DNA from: Geitlerinema sp. PCC 7407
GTDB lineage: Bacteria; Cyanobacteriota; Cyanobacteriia; PCC-7407
Assembly (NCBI RefSeq): GCF_000317045.1
Contig: NC_019703.1
Span: forward strand, 4,534,934-4,598,933
Length of the DNA stretch: 64,000 bases
Reading direction: 5' to 3'
The notes below the pieces were generated by a model. It was not told the DNA's origin and made no database searches. It saw nothing but the letters and a program-made list of their open reading frames with translations. Positions 34,365-44,644 of the stretch are shown piece by piece (the stretch's first letter is position 1; the number at the start of each line of letters is the position of its first letter). Position numbers and translations under genes: made by a program.

Positions 34365-35069
34365 ATGTTGACCCTGCGCAAAGCTCACGAACGCGGTCAC
34401 GCCAACTATGGCTGGCTCAACACAAACTACACCTTCTCCTTTGCCAACTATTATGACCCACAGCACATGGGCTTTCGGGCGCTGCGGGTGATCAACGAAG
34501 ACTACGTGGCGCCGGGCCAGGGCTTCGGCACCCACGGCCACCGGGACATGGAGATCATCACCTACGTCCTCGAAGGGGCGCTGGCTCACAAGGACAGCCT
34601 CGGCAATGGTGCCCAGATCGTGCCGGGAGAGGTGCAGCGCATGACGGCGGGCACCGGGATCCAGCACAGCGAGTTCAACGCTTCGGACTCCGAGCAGGTG
34701 CACCTGCTGCAAATCTGGCTCTTGCCCGAGACCCAGAATCTGCCGCCGAGCTACGAGCAGAAGGCCTTTTCTCTGGTCGAGACGCCCAGCGACCTCAAGC
34801 TCGTGGCCTCTCGCGACGGCCGCGACGGCTCGGTGACGGTGCATCAGTCGGTGGATCTCTACGCAGCGGTGCTAGAGCCCGCCAGCGAAGTGGTGCACGT
34901 CTTGCAGCCCGGTCGCCACGCCTGGGTCCAGGTGGCGCGGGGCCAGGTGACGGTGAATGGTCAGCCGATGGAGGCGGGGGACGGGGCCGCCATCAGCCAA
35001 GAAGAAAAAGTGGCGATCGCCACTGGGCCTGACCACAGCGCCGAGTTTCTGCTCTTTGATCTGGCCTAG
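34365..35069 (+). CDS. Pirin-family bicupin (YhhW/quercetin dioxygenase type)
   Basis: 234 residues, the length of YhhW. ATG 34365 has GGAGG 5 bases upstream. The first cupin has the metal ligands in GFGTHGHRDMEIITYVLEGA and the partner GIQHSEFNAS; the second cupin carries ATGPDHSAEFLLFDLA. YhhW-type pirins bind a metal and can have quercetinase activity; others act in redox-linked regulation. Part of the HxlR-CDGSH-pirin group. Its stop overlaps that of the convergent response regulator within CTAG. Confidence 0.94.
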   Translation: MLTLRKAHERGHANYGWLNTNYTFSFANYYDPQHMGFRALRVINEDYVAPGQGFGTHGHRDMEIITYVLEGALAHKDSLGNGAQIVPGEVQRMTAGTGIQHSEFNASDSEQVHLLQIWLLPETQNLPPSYEQKAFSLVETPSDLKLVASRDGRDGSVTVHQSVDLYAAVLEPASEVVHVLQPGRHAWVQVARGQVTVNGQPMEAGDGAAISQEEKVAIATGPDHSAEFLLFDLA

Positions 35070-35749
35070 GCCTCCCCAAAGCGATAGCCCTTGCCGTAGA
35101 TGGTGTGGATCAGCACCTTCTCGCCAGGGGCTTCGATCTTGCGGCGCAGGAGACGCACCTGGGCCGCCAGCACGTTGCTGCTGGGGCGGTTGGTGTCGCC
35201 CCACAGATAGCCGTGGATCTGCTCGTGGGTGAGCAGCTGCCCCCCGTGCTGCATAAAGTACGCCAAGAGCTTTTCTTCTTTTTCAGATAGCTCGATGGTG
35301 CGGCCCTGGCGGTAGGCCACTTGGTTGTCGCGATCGAGCACGAGATCTTCGAGGGTCAGGCGCTGGCTGGGGGTCGGGGACTCCAGGGTCGCTGGGCGTC
35401 GCAGCAGCGCCCGCACCCGCGCCAGCAGCTCTCGCAGCTCAAAGGGCTTGACCAGATAGTCATCGGCCCCGGCGTCTAGGCCCTCGACGCGATCGTCCAC
35501 GGTGTCCTTGGCCGTGAGAAAGAGCACCGGGGTCGTGTCTCCGCGCGATCGCCGCTCTTGGCAAATCTCGATACCCGATCGCTGGGGCAGCATCCAGTCC
35601 AAAATCAGCAGATCATACTGGCCCTGGGCCGCCAAAGCGCCGCCCGTCGAGCCGTCGTAGGCCACATCCACCGCGTAGCCTTCCCGCATGAGCTGGCGAC
35701 TCAGGGGGTCTGCCATGGCCGCTTCGTCATCAACCAAGAGGATGCGCAT
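35066..35749 (-). CDS. rppA: OmpR-family response regulator, RppA-like
   Basis: 227 residues. Receiver domain with acidic pocket MRILLVDDEA, phosphorylatable Asp in LLILDWMLPQRSG and Lys in DDYLVKPFELRELLARV; then a winged-helix DNA-binding domain (LSEKEEKLLAYFMQHGG, VRLLRRKIEAPGEKVLIHTIYGKGYRFG). The phrasing closely matches cyanobacterial RppA/NrsR, which acts on photosynthesis genes or metal stress with kinase RppB. No histidine kinase is next to it here, so it is an orphan by position. Symbol from memory of the family. Confidence 0.86.
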   Translation of the reverse strand: MRILLVDDEAAMADPLSRQLMREGYAVDVAYDGSTGGALAAQGQYDLLILDWMLPQRSGIEICQERRSRGDTTPVLFLTAKDTVDDRVEGLDAGADDYLVKPFELRELLARVRALLRRPATLESPTPSQRLTLEDLVLDRDNQVAYRQGRTIELSEKEEKLLAYFMQHGGQLLTHEQIHGYLWGDTNRPSSNVLAAQVRLLRRKIEAPGEKVLIHTIYGKGYRFGEA

Positions 35750-35867
35750 GATTTCAGGTGCGATCGCCGTTTTTCGGGGAGCCCGCCGCCAAAATTCCGG
35801 GTGAGGACAGGCCTATTAACAGCTTATTATGGTCCTGCTCAGTGCCGAAGGCCGCCGATCCACCACC

Positions 35868-36512
35868 ATGATTACCATCGCCCTCCCCAAAGGTGCCCTG
35901 CTCAAAGACAGCATTCGCCTCTTCCAACAGATTGGCCTCGACTTCAGCACCTTCCTGGAGTCAGGCAACCGCCAGCTACAGATCACCGACCCCACCGGTC
36001 AAGCCAAAGCCCTCCTCGTGCGGGCCCAGGACGTTCCGGTCTACGTCGAATACGGCCAGGCTCAGCTCGGCATCGTAGGCTACGACGTTCTCAAAGAAAA
36101 GTCGCCCAACGTCGCCCAGGTCATCGACCTCAAATTTGGCTACTGCCGCCTCTCCGTCGCCGTCAAAGCCTCCAGCCCCTACCGCTCCGCCCTAGAGATC
36201 CCGGTGCACGGCCGCGTCGCCTCCAAGTTTGTCCACTGCGCCCAAGAATACTTTGAGAGCCTGGATCTGCCCGTGGAAATCGTGCCCCTCTCCGGCTCCG
36301 TGGAGCTCGGGCCGATCACCGGCATGTCCGAGGCGATCGTGGATTTGGTGTCCACTGGCCGCACCCTCCAAGAAAACGGCCTGATCGAAACCGACATTCT
36401 CTTTGACAGCACCGCCCGCCTGATCGCCCATCCCCTCAGCTACCGCCTCAACCCCGACAACATGAACGCCTGGGTCGAGCAGCTGCGGGAGCTGACCCTC
36501 GCCGCCGCCTAG
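35868..36512 (+). CDS. hisG: ATP phosphoribosyltransferase catalytic subunit, short form
   Basis: First step of histidine synthesis, joining ATP and PRPP. 214 residues from ATG 35868 ([20 protein letters not shown]); an ATG at 35829 would add 13 atypical residues. Contains [17 protein letters not shown] and the PRPP loop [18 protein letters not shown]. The short form lacks the C-terminal regulatory domain and needs HisZ, which is not in this window. A terminator follows. Confidence 0.95.
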   Translation: MITIALPKGALLKDSIRLFQQIGLDFSTFLESGNRQLQITDPTGQAKALLVRAQDVPVYVEYGQAQLGIVGYDVLKEKSPNVAQVIDLKFGYCRLSVAVKASSPYRSALEIPVHGRVASKFVHCAQEYFESLDLPVEIVPLSGSVELGPITGMSEAIVDLVSTGRTLQENGLIETDILFDSTARLIAHPLSYRLNPDNMNAWVEQLRELTLAAA

Positions 36513-36537
36513 GCCGCGAAAGCTCGCCCCAGCCTTA

Positions 36538-36571
36538 GCGTCCTTCGCTACAGTGGGAAGGACGCATTTTG
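36538..36571 (+). terminator. Terminator of hisG
   Basis: GCGTCCTT (36538-36545) and AAGGACGC (36558-36565) form an 8-bp stem with a 12-base loop, followed by ATTTTGTT. Confidence 0.6.
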
Positions 36572-36601
36572 TTGTCCCCATTACCGTTTTCTTGAACCTG
36601 C

Positions 36602-38422
36602 ATGGCTGCACCCTCCCTGGCCGAGCCGCTGACCAAACGGCCACCGCGCGAGAATGATTGGCGCTTATTTCTGCGCCTTGTGCCCTACGCCCGCCGTCAC
36701 GGGCGGCTGCTCACCATTTCCATGGTGCTGCTGGTGCCGCTGGCGCTAGCGGGCGCTGTACAGCCGATTTTGATTGGCCAGGCCATCTCGCTGATTCGCC
36801 AAGAGGAGGTCTACGCCTTTCTGCAAAGCCGCCCTCTCAATGAGAGCCTCACCATCGTCAGCGGCATCCTGATGTTCACGGTGGTACTGCGGCTGCTGTT
36901 GCAGGGCTTTCAGGGCTATCTGGTGCAGAAAGTGGGTCAGCAGATCACGGCGGACATCCGCAATGACCTGTTTCACCACGTGACGTCCCTGGCGATGAGC
37001 TTTTTCGATCGCACGCCCGTGGGACGGATGATCACGCGGTTGACGAGTGATGTGGAGGCGCTGGGGGACGTCTTTTCGACCGGGGCGATCGGCATCATTA
37101 GCGATCTGTTTTCGATCTTGGTGATCGCGGTGACGATGTTCCTGCTGCAGTGGCAGCTGGCGCTGATGCTGGTGCTGATGCTGATTCCGACCAGCGCCCT
37201 GATTATCTATTTCCAGCGCAAGTATCGCATCGCCAACTACGCGGCCCGGGAGGAGCTGTCAGCCCTCAACTCCAACCTGCAAGAAAACATTGTCGGGATC
37301 AATATTGTCCAGCTGTTCCGGCGAGAGCGCTTCAACTCGGAGCTGTTTCGCCAGACCAACCAGCGCTACATCGAAGAGGTCGATCAGACGATTTTCCACG
37401 ACTCAGCGATCTCGGCGACCCTGGAGTGGGTGGCGCTGGTGGCGATCGCCGTTGTGCTGTGGGGTGGCGGTGCCATGGTCATGGGAGACACCCTGAGTTT
37501 CGGCACCCTGTCGGCCTTTATTCTCTACGCTCAGCGGCTGTTTGACCCCCTGCGGCGCTTCGCGGAGAAGTTCACCATGCTCCAGGCGGGCTTCACCGCT
37601 GTCGAGCGCATTCGCGACATCCTGGCAGAGCCGGTCGAGATCCGCGACCCCGAGCAGCCCCAGTCCTTACCCGCCTATACGCCGGGCGATCGCGTGGGGG
37701 AAATTCGCTTCGAAAAAGTTTCTTTCTACTACAAGCCGGGCGAGTACGTCCTCAAGGACCTCGACTTCGTGATCCGGCCCGGGGAAAAAGTCGCCCTCGT
37801 CGGCCCCACCGGCGCTGGCAAAAGCTCCATCATTCGGCTGCTGTGCCGACTGTATGAGGCCAAGGAAGGCCGCATTCTCGTGGACGGCGTGGACATTCGG
37901 CACCTCACCCAGGAGGACCTGCGCCGCCACATGGGCGTGATTTTGCAGGAGAGCTTCCTGTTTGCGGGCGACGTCAAGAGCAATATTTCCCTCGGCGAGA
38001 CCTACACCCTGGAGCAGATTCGGGATGCTGCCGAAAAGACCAACGTTGCGTCTTTTATTGAGCAGCTGCCCTACGGCTACGACACCCTGCTGCGGGAGCG
38101 CGGCACCAACCTCTCCGGCGGCCAAAAGCAGCTTCTGGCCTTTGCCCGCGTCGCCATCCGCAATCCGCGCGTGCTGATCCTCGATGAGGCGACCGCCAGC
38201 CTGGACGTCGGCACCGAAGCCCTGGTCCAAGAGGCGCTGGAGAACCTGCTCGAGGGCCGCACGGCGATCATCATTGCCCACCGCCTCTCGACGATTCGCA
38301 ACGTCGATCGGATCTTGGTGCTCAAGCGGGGCCAGCTAGTGGAGTCGGGCCGCCACGAAGATCTTTTGGCCCAGGACGGCCTCTACGCCAGCCTCTACAA
38401 GCTGCAAATGCTGGGCACTTAG
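36602..38422 (+). CDS. ABC exporter, permease fused to ATPase (MsbA/HlyB type)
   Basis: 606 residues from ATG 36602. The N-terminal half has six membrane segments (TISMVLLVPLALAGAVQPIL to TLSFGTLSAFILYA) with the intracellular helix VGRMITRLTSDVEALGD. The ATPase half has Walker A GPTGAGKSS, Q-loop VILQESFLFAGDV, signature LSGGQ, Walker B VLILDEATASLD and His-switch IAHRLST, all intact. It may export a lipid, peptide or drug. No accessory genes are adjacent, so the substrate is unknown. Confidence 0.94.
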   Translation: MAAPSLAEPLTKRPPRENDWRLFLRLVPYARRHGRLLTISMVLLVPLALAGAVQPILIGQAISLIRQEEVYAFLQSRPLNESLTIVSGILMFTVVLRLLLQGFQGYLVQKVGQQITADIRNDLFHHVTSLAMSFFDRTPVGRMITRLTSDVEALGDVFSTGAIGIISDLFSILVIAVTMFLLQWQLALMLVLMLIPTSALIIYFQRKYRIANYAAREELSALNSNLQENIVGINIVQLFRRERFNSELFRQTNQRYIEEVDQTIFHDSAISATLEWVALVAIAVVLWGGGAMVMGDTLSFGTLSAFILYAQRLFDPLRRFAEKFTMLQAGFTAVERIRDILAEPVEIRDPEQPQSLPAYTPGDRVGEIRFEKVSFYYKPGEYVLKDLDFVIRPGEKVALVGPTGAGKSSIIRLLCRLYEAKEGRILVDGVDIRHLTQEDLRRHMGVILQESFLFAGDVKSNISLGETYTLEQIRDAAEKTNVASFIEQLPYGYDTLLRERGTNLSGGQKQLLAFARVAIRNPRVLILDEATASLDVGTEALVQEALENLLEGRTAIIIAHRLSTIRNVDRILVLKRGQLVESGRHEDLLAQDGLYASLYKLQMLGT

Positions 38423-38428
38423 AAATCT

Positions 38429-39043
38429 CTAGCGAGAAGACTGGCGCTGGTAGCGCCGCCAGATCCAGCCAATCAGCAGCAGGGGCAGGGCGATCGCCAG
38501 ACCCCGAGAAATCGGGGACAAGATGGCCTTGACTTGGTCGTAGTTGCTGCCCAGCACGAAGCCCGCGTAGGTCAGCAGCGCCACCCACAGCAGCGTGCCC
38601 ACCGTGGAGTACAGCAAAAATATCGGCAGGGACATGGCGTAGGTTCCTGCCGGTACCGAAATCCAGGTGCGAATCCCGGGAACCAGGCGACACAACAAAA
38701 CGGCGATCGCCCCTCGCTTGGCAAACCAGCGCTCGGAGCGGGTAATGTCTTCGCTCGACAGGGTGATCCAGCGACCGTAGCGATCGGCCAGGGCCTTGAG
38801 GCGATCGCTCCCCAGCCAGCGCCCCAGGGCGTACCACGGCAGGGTTCCCAGCACCGTCCCCAGCGTGCCCATCGCCACCACCCAGCCAAAGCGCATTTCT
38901 CCCTGGGACACCGTGAAGCCAGCCAGGGGCATGATCAGCTCCGACGGAATGGGCGGGAATAGATTTTCTAAAAACATCAGCCCCGCAATGCCGCCGTAGC
39001 CCAAGGCCTCGATGGTCTGAATCACCCAGTCGGTAATCGCCAC
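38429..39043 (-). CDS. DedA-family membrane protein
   Basis: 204 residues from a GTG start. Family signature FLENLFPPIPSELIMPLAGF, then LGTVLGTLPWYALGRWLG, and RLVPGIRTWISVPAGTYAM, with four to five membrane segments. DedA/SNARE-associated proteins are implicated in polyprenyl- or phospholipid-head-group transport and in membrane homeostasis; bacteria usually hold several. Convergent with the ABC exporter, 6 bases apart. Confidence 0.93.
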   Translation of the reverse strand: MAITDWVIQTIEALGYGGIAGLMFLENLFPPIPSELIMPLAGFTVSQGEMRFGWVVAMGTLGTVLGTLPWYALGRWLGSDRLKALADRYGRWITLSSEDITRSERWFAKRGAIAVLLCRLVPGIRTWISVPAGTYAMSLPIFLLYSTVGTLLWVALLTYAGFVLGSNYDQVKAILSPISRGLAIALPLLLIGWIWRRYQRQSSR

Positions 39044-39139
39044 AGATTTCTCCCATTCCTAGCACTGCTGACCCCAGTGTGTCGTCCCAGCCTTCCCGGG
39101 TCATCACCCCTAGCAAAGATTTTGCCAAGGCTCACAGCA

Positions 39140-39171
39140 AAAGCGCGCGTTCCTGAAGGAACGCGCGCTTT
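39140..39171. terminator. Strong hairpin between ahcY and DedA
   Basis: Perfect 14-bp stem AAAGCGCGCGTTCC (39140-39153) / GGAACGCGCGCTTT (39158-39171) with a TGAA tetraloop. Located downstream of ahcY on the minus strand. No long T-run, so it may act as a bidirectional or processing hairpin. Confidence 0.65.
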
Positions 39172-39273
39172 GCGATATCGGCATCTATTTAGGCCGCTGG
39201 CTACGCCGAGCGGTCAGTAGCCGCGATCGCTTTCAGGCGCTTCGTCCTGGCGATCGCTCGGATCAGGGGTCCC

Positions 39274-40755
<1,482 letters not shown>

Positions 40756-40793
40756 CTAGAAGGGACGGCCCATTCACACGCTTCAAAACAGCC

Positions 40794-41945
40794 ATGCTCA
40801 AACATCTCTGGCAACGCTGGCGCGGTGGCGACACCGGCCCTTCTTCTGAAACCGAGTCTGAGGCTGCCTTGCCGCCCCTGAGCGATGCCGACCATGAGCT
40901 GCTGTTTGACCAGGTGACCGAGGGCGTCCTCCAGGGCTGGAATCAGCCCCGCGTGCAGAAGTTTTTTGCCCAGATGGGCGATCGCGGCAATACAGAGCGC
41001 TGGGTGGCCTGGCTCCAGCGCTACGGCGATCGCGTCCTGGCCAGCTCCCCCGACTACAACCTGGCCGCGCGCCTGCTGAAGTATGCAGAGGCGGACCCCA
41101 GCGCCCTGGGTGACGCGGCCAAAGTCCTGGGCCAGCGCATCTTGGCCCAGCAGCAGACTCCCCTGGCGGAGTCTGTGCCCATGACCGACGCCATTGAGGC
41201 GCTGTTTACGGCTGGCAATGAGCTGTACCAGCAGGGCTCGGTGGTCAAAGCCATCGAGGCGTGGGATGAGGCGATCGCCCTCAAACCCGACTTTTACCAA
41301 GCCTGGGCCAATCGCGGCGTCGCCCTCGCCTCCTCAGGCCGCTACACCGAAGCCCTGGCCAGCTACGACCAGGCCCTGGCGATCGCCCCTGACGCCCACG
41401 ACACCTGGTCCAACCGCGGCATTGCCCTGCGCAACCTCGATCGCAACGAAGACGCCCTGGCCAGCTACGACCAGGCCCTCGCCCTCAAACCCGACTACCT
41501 AGAAGCCCAAATCAACCGTTGCGTGGTGCTCGTCGCCCTCAAGCGCCTCCAAGAAGCCCTCCAGGGCTACACCCAGGTGGTTTCCCTGGCCCCCCAGCGC
41601 TACGAGGTCTGGCTCGGCTACGGCAACGTTATGCACCAGCTCCAGGACCTCGAAGAGGCCGTCGCCGCCTGGGATCGCGCCCTGAACCTCCAGCCGAACG
41701 CCGTCTTGATCTGGGAGCAGCGCGGCCAAGCCCTGCTCAAGCTCAAGCGTTACGAAGAGTCCCTGGCCAGCTTCGACCAAGTGCTGGCGGTGCAGCCCTT
41801 CCGCAACGATCTCGTCGCCATCAAAGACTTCTTGCTCGAAGAGATCGAGGGCCGCGCCAGCCGCCAGGCCTACGCCGAGGCCCAGGCCGAGGCAGAATCC
41901 GCCGCCAATCTGCCCCAGGACGCGCCGGACACGCCCGCCGAATAA
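40794..41945 (+). CDS. TPR-repeat protein
   Basis: 383 residues. The N-terminal ~130 residues are a helical region without known motif (LLFDQVTEGVLQGWNQPRVQ). From about residue 135 there are six TPR units: AIEALFTAGNELYQQGSVVK, YQAWANRGVALASSGRYTEA, AHDTWSNRGIALRNLDRNED, then three more. These scaffolds mediate protein contacts. The C-terminus is Ala/Glu-rich. Divergent from ahcY; no partner can be inferred. Confidence 0.88.
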   Translation: MLKHLWQRWRGGDTGPSSETESEAALPPLSDADHELLFDQVTEGVLQGWNQPRVQKFFAQMGDRGNTERWVAWLQRYGDRVLASSPDYNLAARLLKYAEADPSALGDAAKVLGQRILAQQQTPLAESVPMTDAIEALFTAGNELYQQGSVVKAIEAWDEAIALKPDFYQAWANRGVALASSGRYTEALASYDQALAIAPDAHDTWSNRGIALRNLDRNEDALASYDQALALKPDYLEAQINRCVVLVALKRLQEALQGYTQVVSLAPQRYEVWLGYGNVMHQLQDLEEAVAAWDRALNLQPNAVLIWEQRGQALLKLKRYEESLASFDQVLAVQPFRNDLVAIKDFLLEEIEGRASRQAYAEAQAEAESAANLPQDAPDTPAE

Positions 41946-42015
41946 ACGCTGTCAACGGCCCCAGGAGTCCCTGGGGAATCTGCTAGCCTAGGGACTCGTT
42001 GCGTGGAGAGATGGC

Positions 42016-42864
42016 ATGGGAGCCCTGATTACGACGATTTACACCGATGGCGCTTGCTCTGGCAATCCTGGCCCGGGGGGCTGGGGGGTCGTCGTGAATT
42101 TTGCTGATGGTACGGTCCAGGAACTGGGCGGCCACGAGGCCCAAACCACCAATAACCGCATGGAGATGCAGGCAGCGATCGCGGCTCTCGAATTTTTGCG
42201 CGATCGCCCCCAAAGCGAACCCATCGCGCTGCACACCGACAGCGAGTACGTCAAAAAGGGCGTCACCCAATGGCTGGCGGGCTGGAAGCGCAAAGGCTGG
42301 AAAACCAGCACCGGCAGCGCCGTTCTCAACCAAGACCTCTGGGAGACCTTGGATCGGCTCAACAGCTCCAAGGTCAGCTGGCACTACGTGCGGGGCCATG
42401 CAGGTAACAAAGATAACGAGCGCTGCGACGCGATCGCCCGCGTTTTTGCTCAAGGGAAAGCACCCAACTTGCGCCAATCCTCCGAAATCGCACCCAGAAG
42501 TTCTGTGGCAACCGACAGGAAAAATGACAACTCGGTAGAATCCATAAGTAATCTCGCTGCCCCTCCTATCATCGAAACTCCTATGGTCGAATCTACAGCC
42601 GCGACAAATCAGGACAGCCTGGACAGTGTCCCGCGTGAGGTGCGAGTTACACAACTTCGCAACCTAGTTGAGACCTTGCATATGGCCGATGAGATTGCCA
42701 AGCAGGGCTACTTGATCAGCAGCTCAGAGCTGGCCGATCTGATGGACGTCAATGCCAGTGCCGTGACCAGTCGAGGCGACAACTGGGTCTGGCGCAACTG
42801 GGTTGTATCGCGCGTGCGCCGAGAAGGCAACCAAATTCTCTGGCAGCTAGAGCGCGTCGATTAG
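42016..42864 (+). CDS. rnhA: RNase HI fused to a C-terminal helix-turn-helix-like domain
   Basis: 282 residues; classical RNase HI is about 155. Residues 1-150 are a complete RNase HI with catalytic D11, E50, D75 and D138 and H128 (VRGHAGNKDNERCD). A linker of about 65 residues rich in Ser/Thr/Asn follows, then 60-70 residues that look like a helical DNA-binding module: QLRNLVETLHMADEIAKQGY, LISSSELADLMDVNASAVTS, WVWRNWVVSRVRREGNQILW. The ATG at 42016 has GGAGAG 7 bases upstream. It removes RNA from RNA-DNA hybrids. The extra domain may target it to DNA or a partner. Confidence 0.93.
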   Translation: MGALITTIYTDGACSGNPGPGGWGVVVNFADGTVQELGGHEAQTTNNRMEMQAAIAALEFLRDRPQSEPIALHTDSEYVKKGVTQWLAGWKRKGWKTSTGSAVLNQDLWETLDRLNSSKVSWHYVRGHAGNKDNERCDAIARVFAQGKAPNLRQSSEIAPRSSVATDRKNDNSVESISNLAAPPIIETPMVESTAATNQDSLDSVPREVRVTQLRNLVETLHMADEIAKQGYLISSSELADLMDVNASAVTSRGDNWVWRNWVVSRVRREGNQILWQLERVD

Positions 42865-42884
42865 TCAAGGTTTCAGGTTTTGTT

Positions 42885-42915
42885 TTGGGACAGGCGATCG
42901 CCTGTCCCAATTTTT
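42885..42915 (+). terminator. HIP1-centred intrinsic terminator
   Basis: A perfect palindrome of 26 bases (42885-42910) centred on GCGATCGC is followed by TTTTT. It can fold as a 9-11-bp stem and terminate rnhA; thiD ends 12 bases further on the other strand, so it may serve both genes. Confidence 0.82.
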
Positions 42916-42921
42916 CTGTGT

Positions 42922-43755
42922 CTAGCCTTTGGGGCTGCTAGCGGAGCGCAGCAGCGGGAAAAAGTGTCCCACCGGTCCTTGGCCACGGCCCAGGGCCAAA
43001 GCGTGGTGGAGCGCCGTTGTCACGTAGGTTTTGGCGTCGCGCACGGCCTCTAGGGGCGTTTTGCCCAGGGCCAGATTCGCGGCGATCGCCGCCGAGAGGG
43101 TACAGCCCGTCCCGTGGGTGTGGGGCGTGTCCACGCACTCCGTCGTCAGCGTTTCCATCTGCTGCCCATCGAACCACACGTCAATGCCCCGCAGCGCTCC
43201 CGGCATCCCGCCTCCCTTCACCAGGACCGCCGGACCGCCGCTCTTTTGCCAAATCATCTCCGCCGCCGCCTGCATATCGCTCAGGGTTTCCAGGGTCAGG
43301 CCGCTCAGGATCTGCGCTTCGTAGCGGTTGGGGGTAACCAGGGTCGCCTGGGGAATCAGGTCGGTCCGCAGAGTGGCGATCGCCCCATCGTCGATCAGCT
43401 GCGCCCCGGTCCGCGACACCATCACCGGGTCCACCACCAGCGATCGGATCCCCCACTGCGTTACCTGCTGAGCCACCGCCGCAATGATCTCTTGGTTCAG
43501 CAGCATTCCCGTCTTGGCCGCCTGCACCCCAATGTCGCTGACCACGGCCTCGATCTGAGCCGCCACCGCCACCGCTGGCAGGGCATCGACCCGCGTGACG
43601 CCTACGGTGTTTTGGGCCGTCACGCAGGTCAGCGCGCTGGTGCCGTGGACACAGTGAAAGGCAAAGGTCTGCAAATCTGCCTGAATGCCAGCTCCCCCCC
43701 CGCTATCCGAGCCTGCGATCGTCAATGCCACCGGAATTTGCGCTTGATCGGTCAT
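42922..43755 (-). CDS. thiD: Hydroxymethylpyrimidine/phosphomethylpyrimidine kinase
   Basis: Phosphorylates HMP and HMP-P for thiamine synthesis; ribokinase fold. 277 residues from ATG 43755. Motifs: LTIAGSDSGGGAGIQADLQT, VVDPVMVSRTGAQLIDD, LVTPNRYEAQIL, and the catalytic region THGTGCTLSAAIAANLA. A TTG two codons upstream is less likely. Monocistronic; no other thiamine genes nearby. Confidence 0.97.
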   Translation of the reverse strand: MTDQAQIPVALTIAGSDSGGGAGIQADLQTFAFHCVHGTSALTCVTAQNTVGVTRVDALPAVAVAAQIEAVVSDIGVQAAKTGMLLNQEIIAAVAQQVTQWGIRSLVVDPVMVSRTGAQLIDDGAIATLRTDLIPQATLVTPNRYEAQILSGLTLETLSDMQAAAEMIWQKSGGPAVLVKGGGMPGALRGIDVWFDGQQMETLTTECVDTPHTHGTGCTLSAAIAANLALGKTPLEAVRDAKTYVTTALHHALALGRGQGPVGHFFPLLRSASSPKG

Positions 43756-43861
43756 CGTCAATATCCACGTCGAGCCACTAGCAACAGGGCAGCCCCACGG
43801 GAAACCGGCGAAGGCGGTATGGTGGGGAACAAGAGACCCTCAAGAAATCTTGCAACCTAGT

Positions 43862-44644
43862 ATGCAGCTTACCTTCATCGACCTCAACAGCTGGATTTTT
43901 CGGATCGGCGATCGCACGCTGCTGGTCGATCCGTGGCTGGTGGACCCCATGGTGTTCTACGGGATTCCGTTTCTGTTTACCGCCTACCACCGGCAGGCCC
44001 CGGCCTTCACGCCCCAGACCCTGCCCCCCATCGACGCCATTTTGCTCTCCCAGGGCCTCGATGATCACTGCCACATTCCCACCCTCGAGCGCCTCGATCG
44101 CAGCATCCCCGTCCTTGCGTCCCCCAGCGCCGCCAAAGTAGCCCGCAAGCTGGGCTACCAGCAGGTCCAGGCCCTGTCCCCTTGGGAAAGTTACGCCCTG
44201 GGTGACGTCAGCGTGCTGGCGGTGCCGGGCGCATCCATTCAGGGTCAGCTCGAAAATGGCTATGTCCTGGAAGACACTCGGCAGCGCACCCGTCTGTACT
44301 ACGAGCCGCACCAGTTTCGGCCCGAAACAGGCATTGCCGAAAAGGTCGGTCGCGTCGATGTCGCGATCGCCCCGGTGATCGGGCAAATTTTTCCGCTTTT
44401 GGGCGAAGTCATCATGGGTCCCCAGCAGGCCCTCGCCCTGGCCCAAGCCCTGCGGCCCCAAGTGTACGTTCCGACCACCCACGGCGAAATCAACGCCAGC
44501 GGTCTCCTGCCCAAGGTGATTCGCTCGGTGGGCAGCCTCGCCGAATTCGAAGCGCTGCTTGCTCAGCACTGCGCTTCAACGCGTCTGCAAACCCCGGCCC
44601 CCGGGGAGACGCTCGATCTGTCCGCGCTGGTCAAGACTGCCTAG
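43862..44644 (+). CDS. Metallo-beta-lactamase-fold hydrolase-like protein
   Basis: 260 residues from ATG 43862. Beta-lactamase fold of the UlaG/L-ascorbate-lactonase-like kind: [40 protein letters not shown], and a C-terminal VYVPTTHGE. The usual HxHxDH motif is replaced by SQGLDDH, so the first metal site looks changed and catalysis is uncertain. Stop codon overlaps that of ftsZ within CTAG. Confidence 0.85.
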   Translation: MQLTFIDLNSWIFRIGDRTLLVDPWLVDPMVFYGIPFLFTAYHRQAPAFTPQTLPPIDAILLSQGLDDHCHIPTLERLDRSIPVLASPSAAKVARKLGYQQVQALSPWESYALGDVSVLAVPGASIQGQLENGYVLEDTRQRTRLYYEPHQFRPETGIAEKVGRVDVAIAPVIGQIFPLLGEVIMGPQQALALAQALRPQVYVPTTHGEINASGLLPKVIRSVGSLAEFEALLAQHCASTRLQTPAPGETLDLSALVKTA

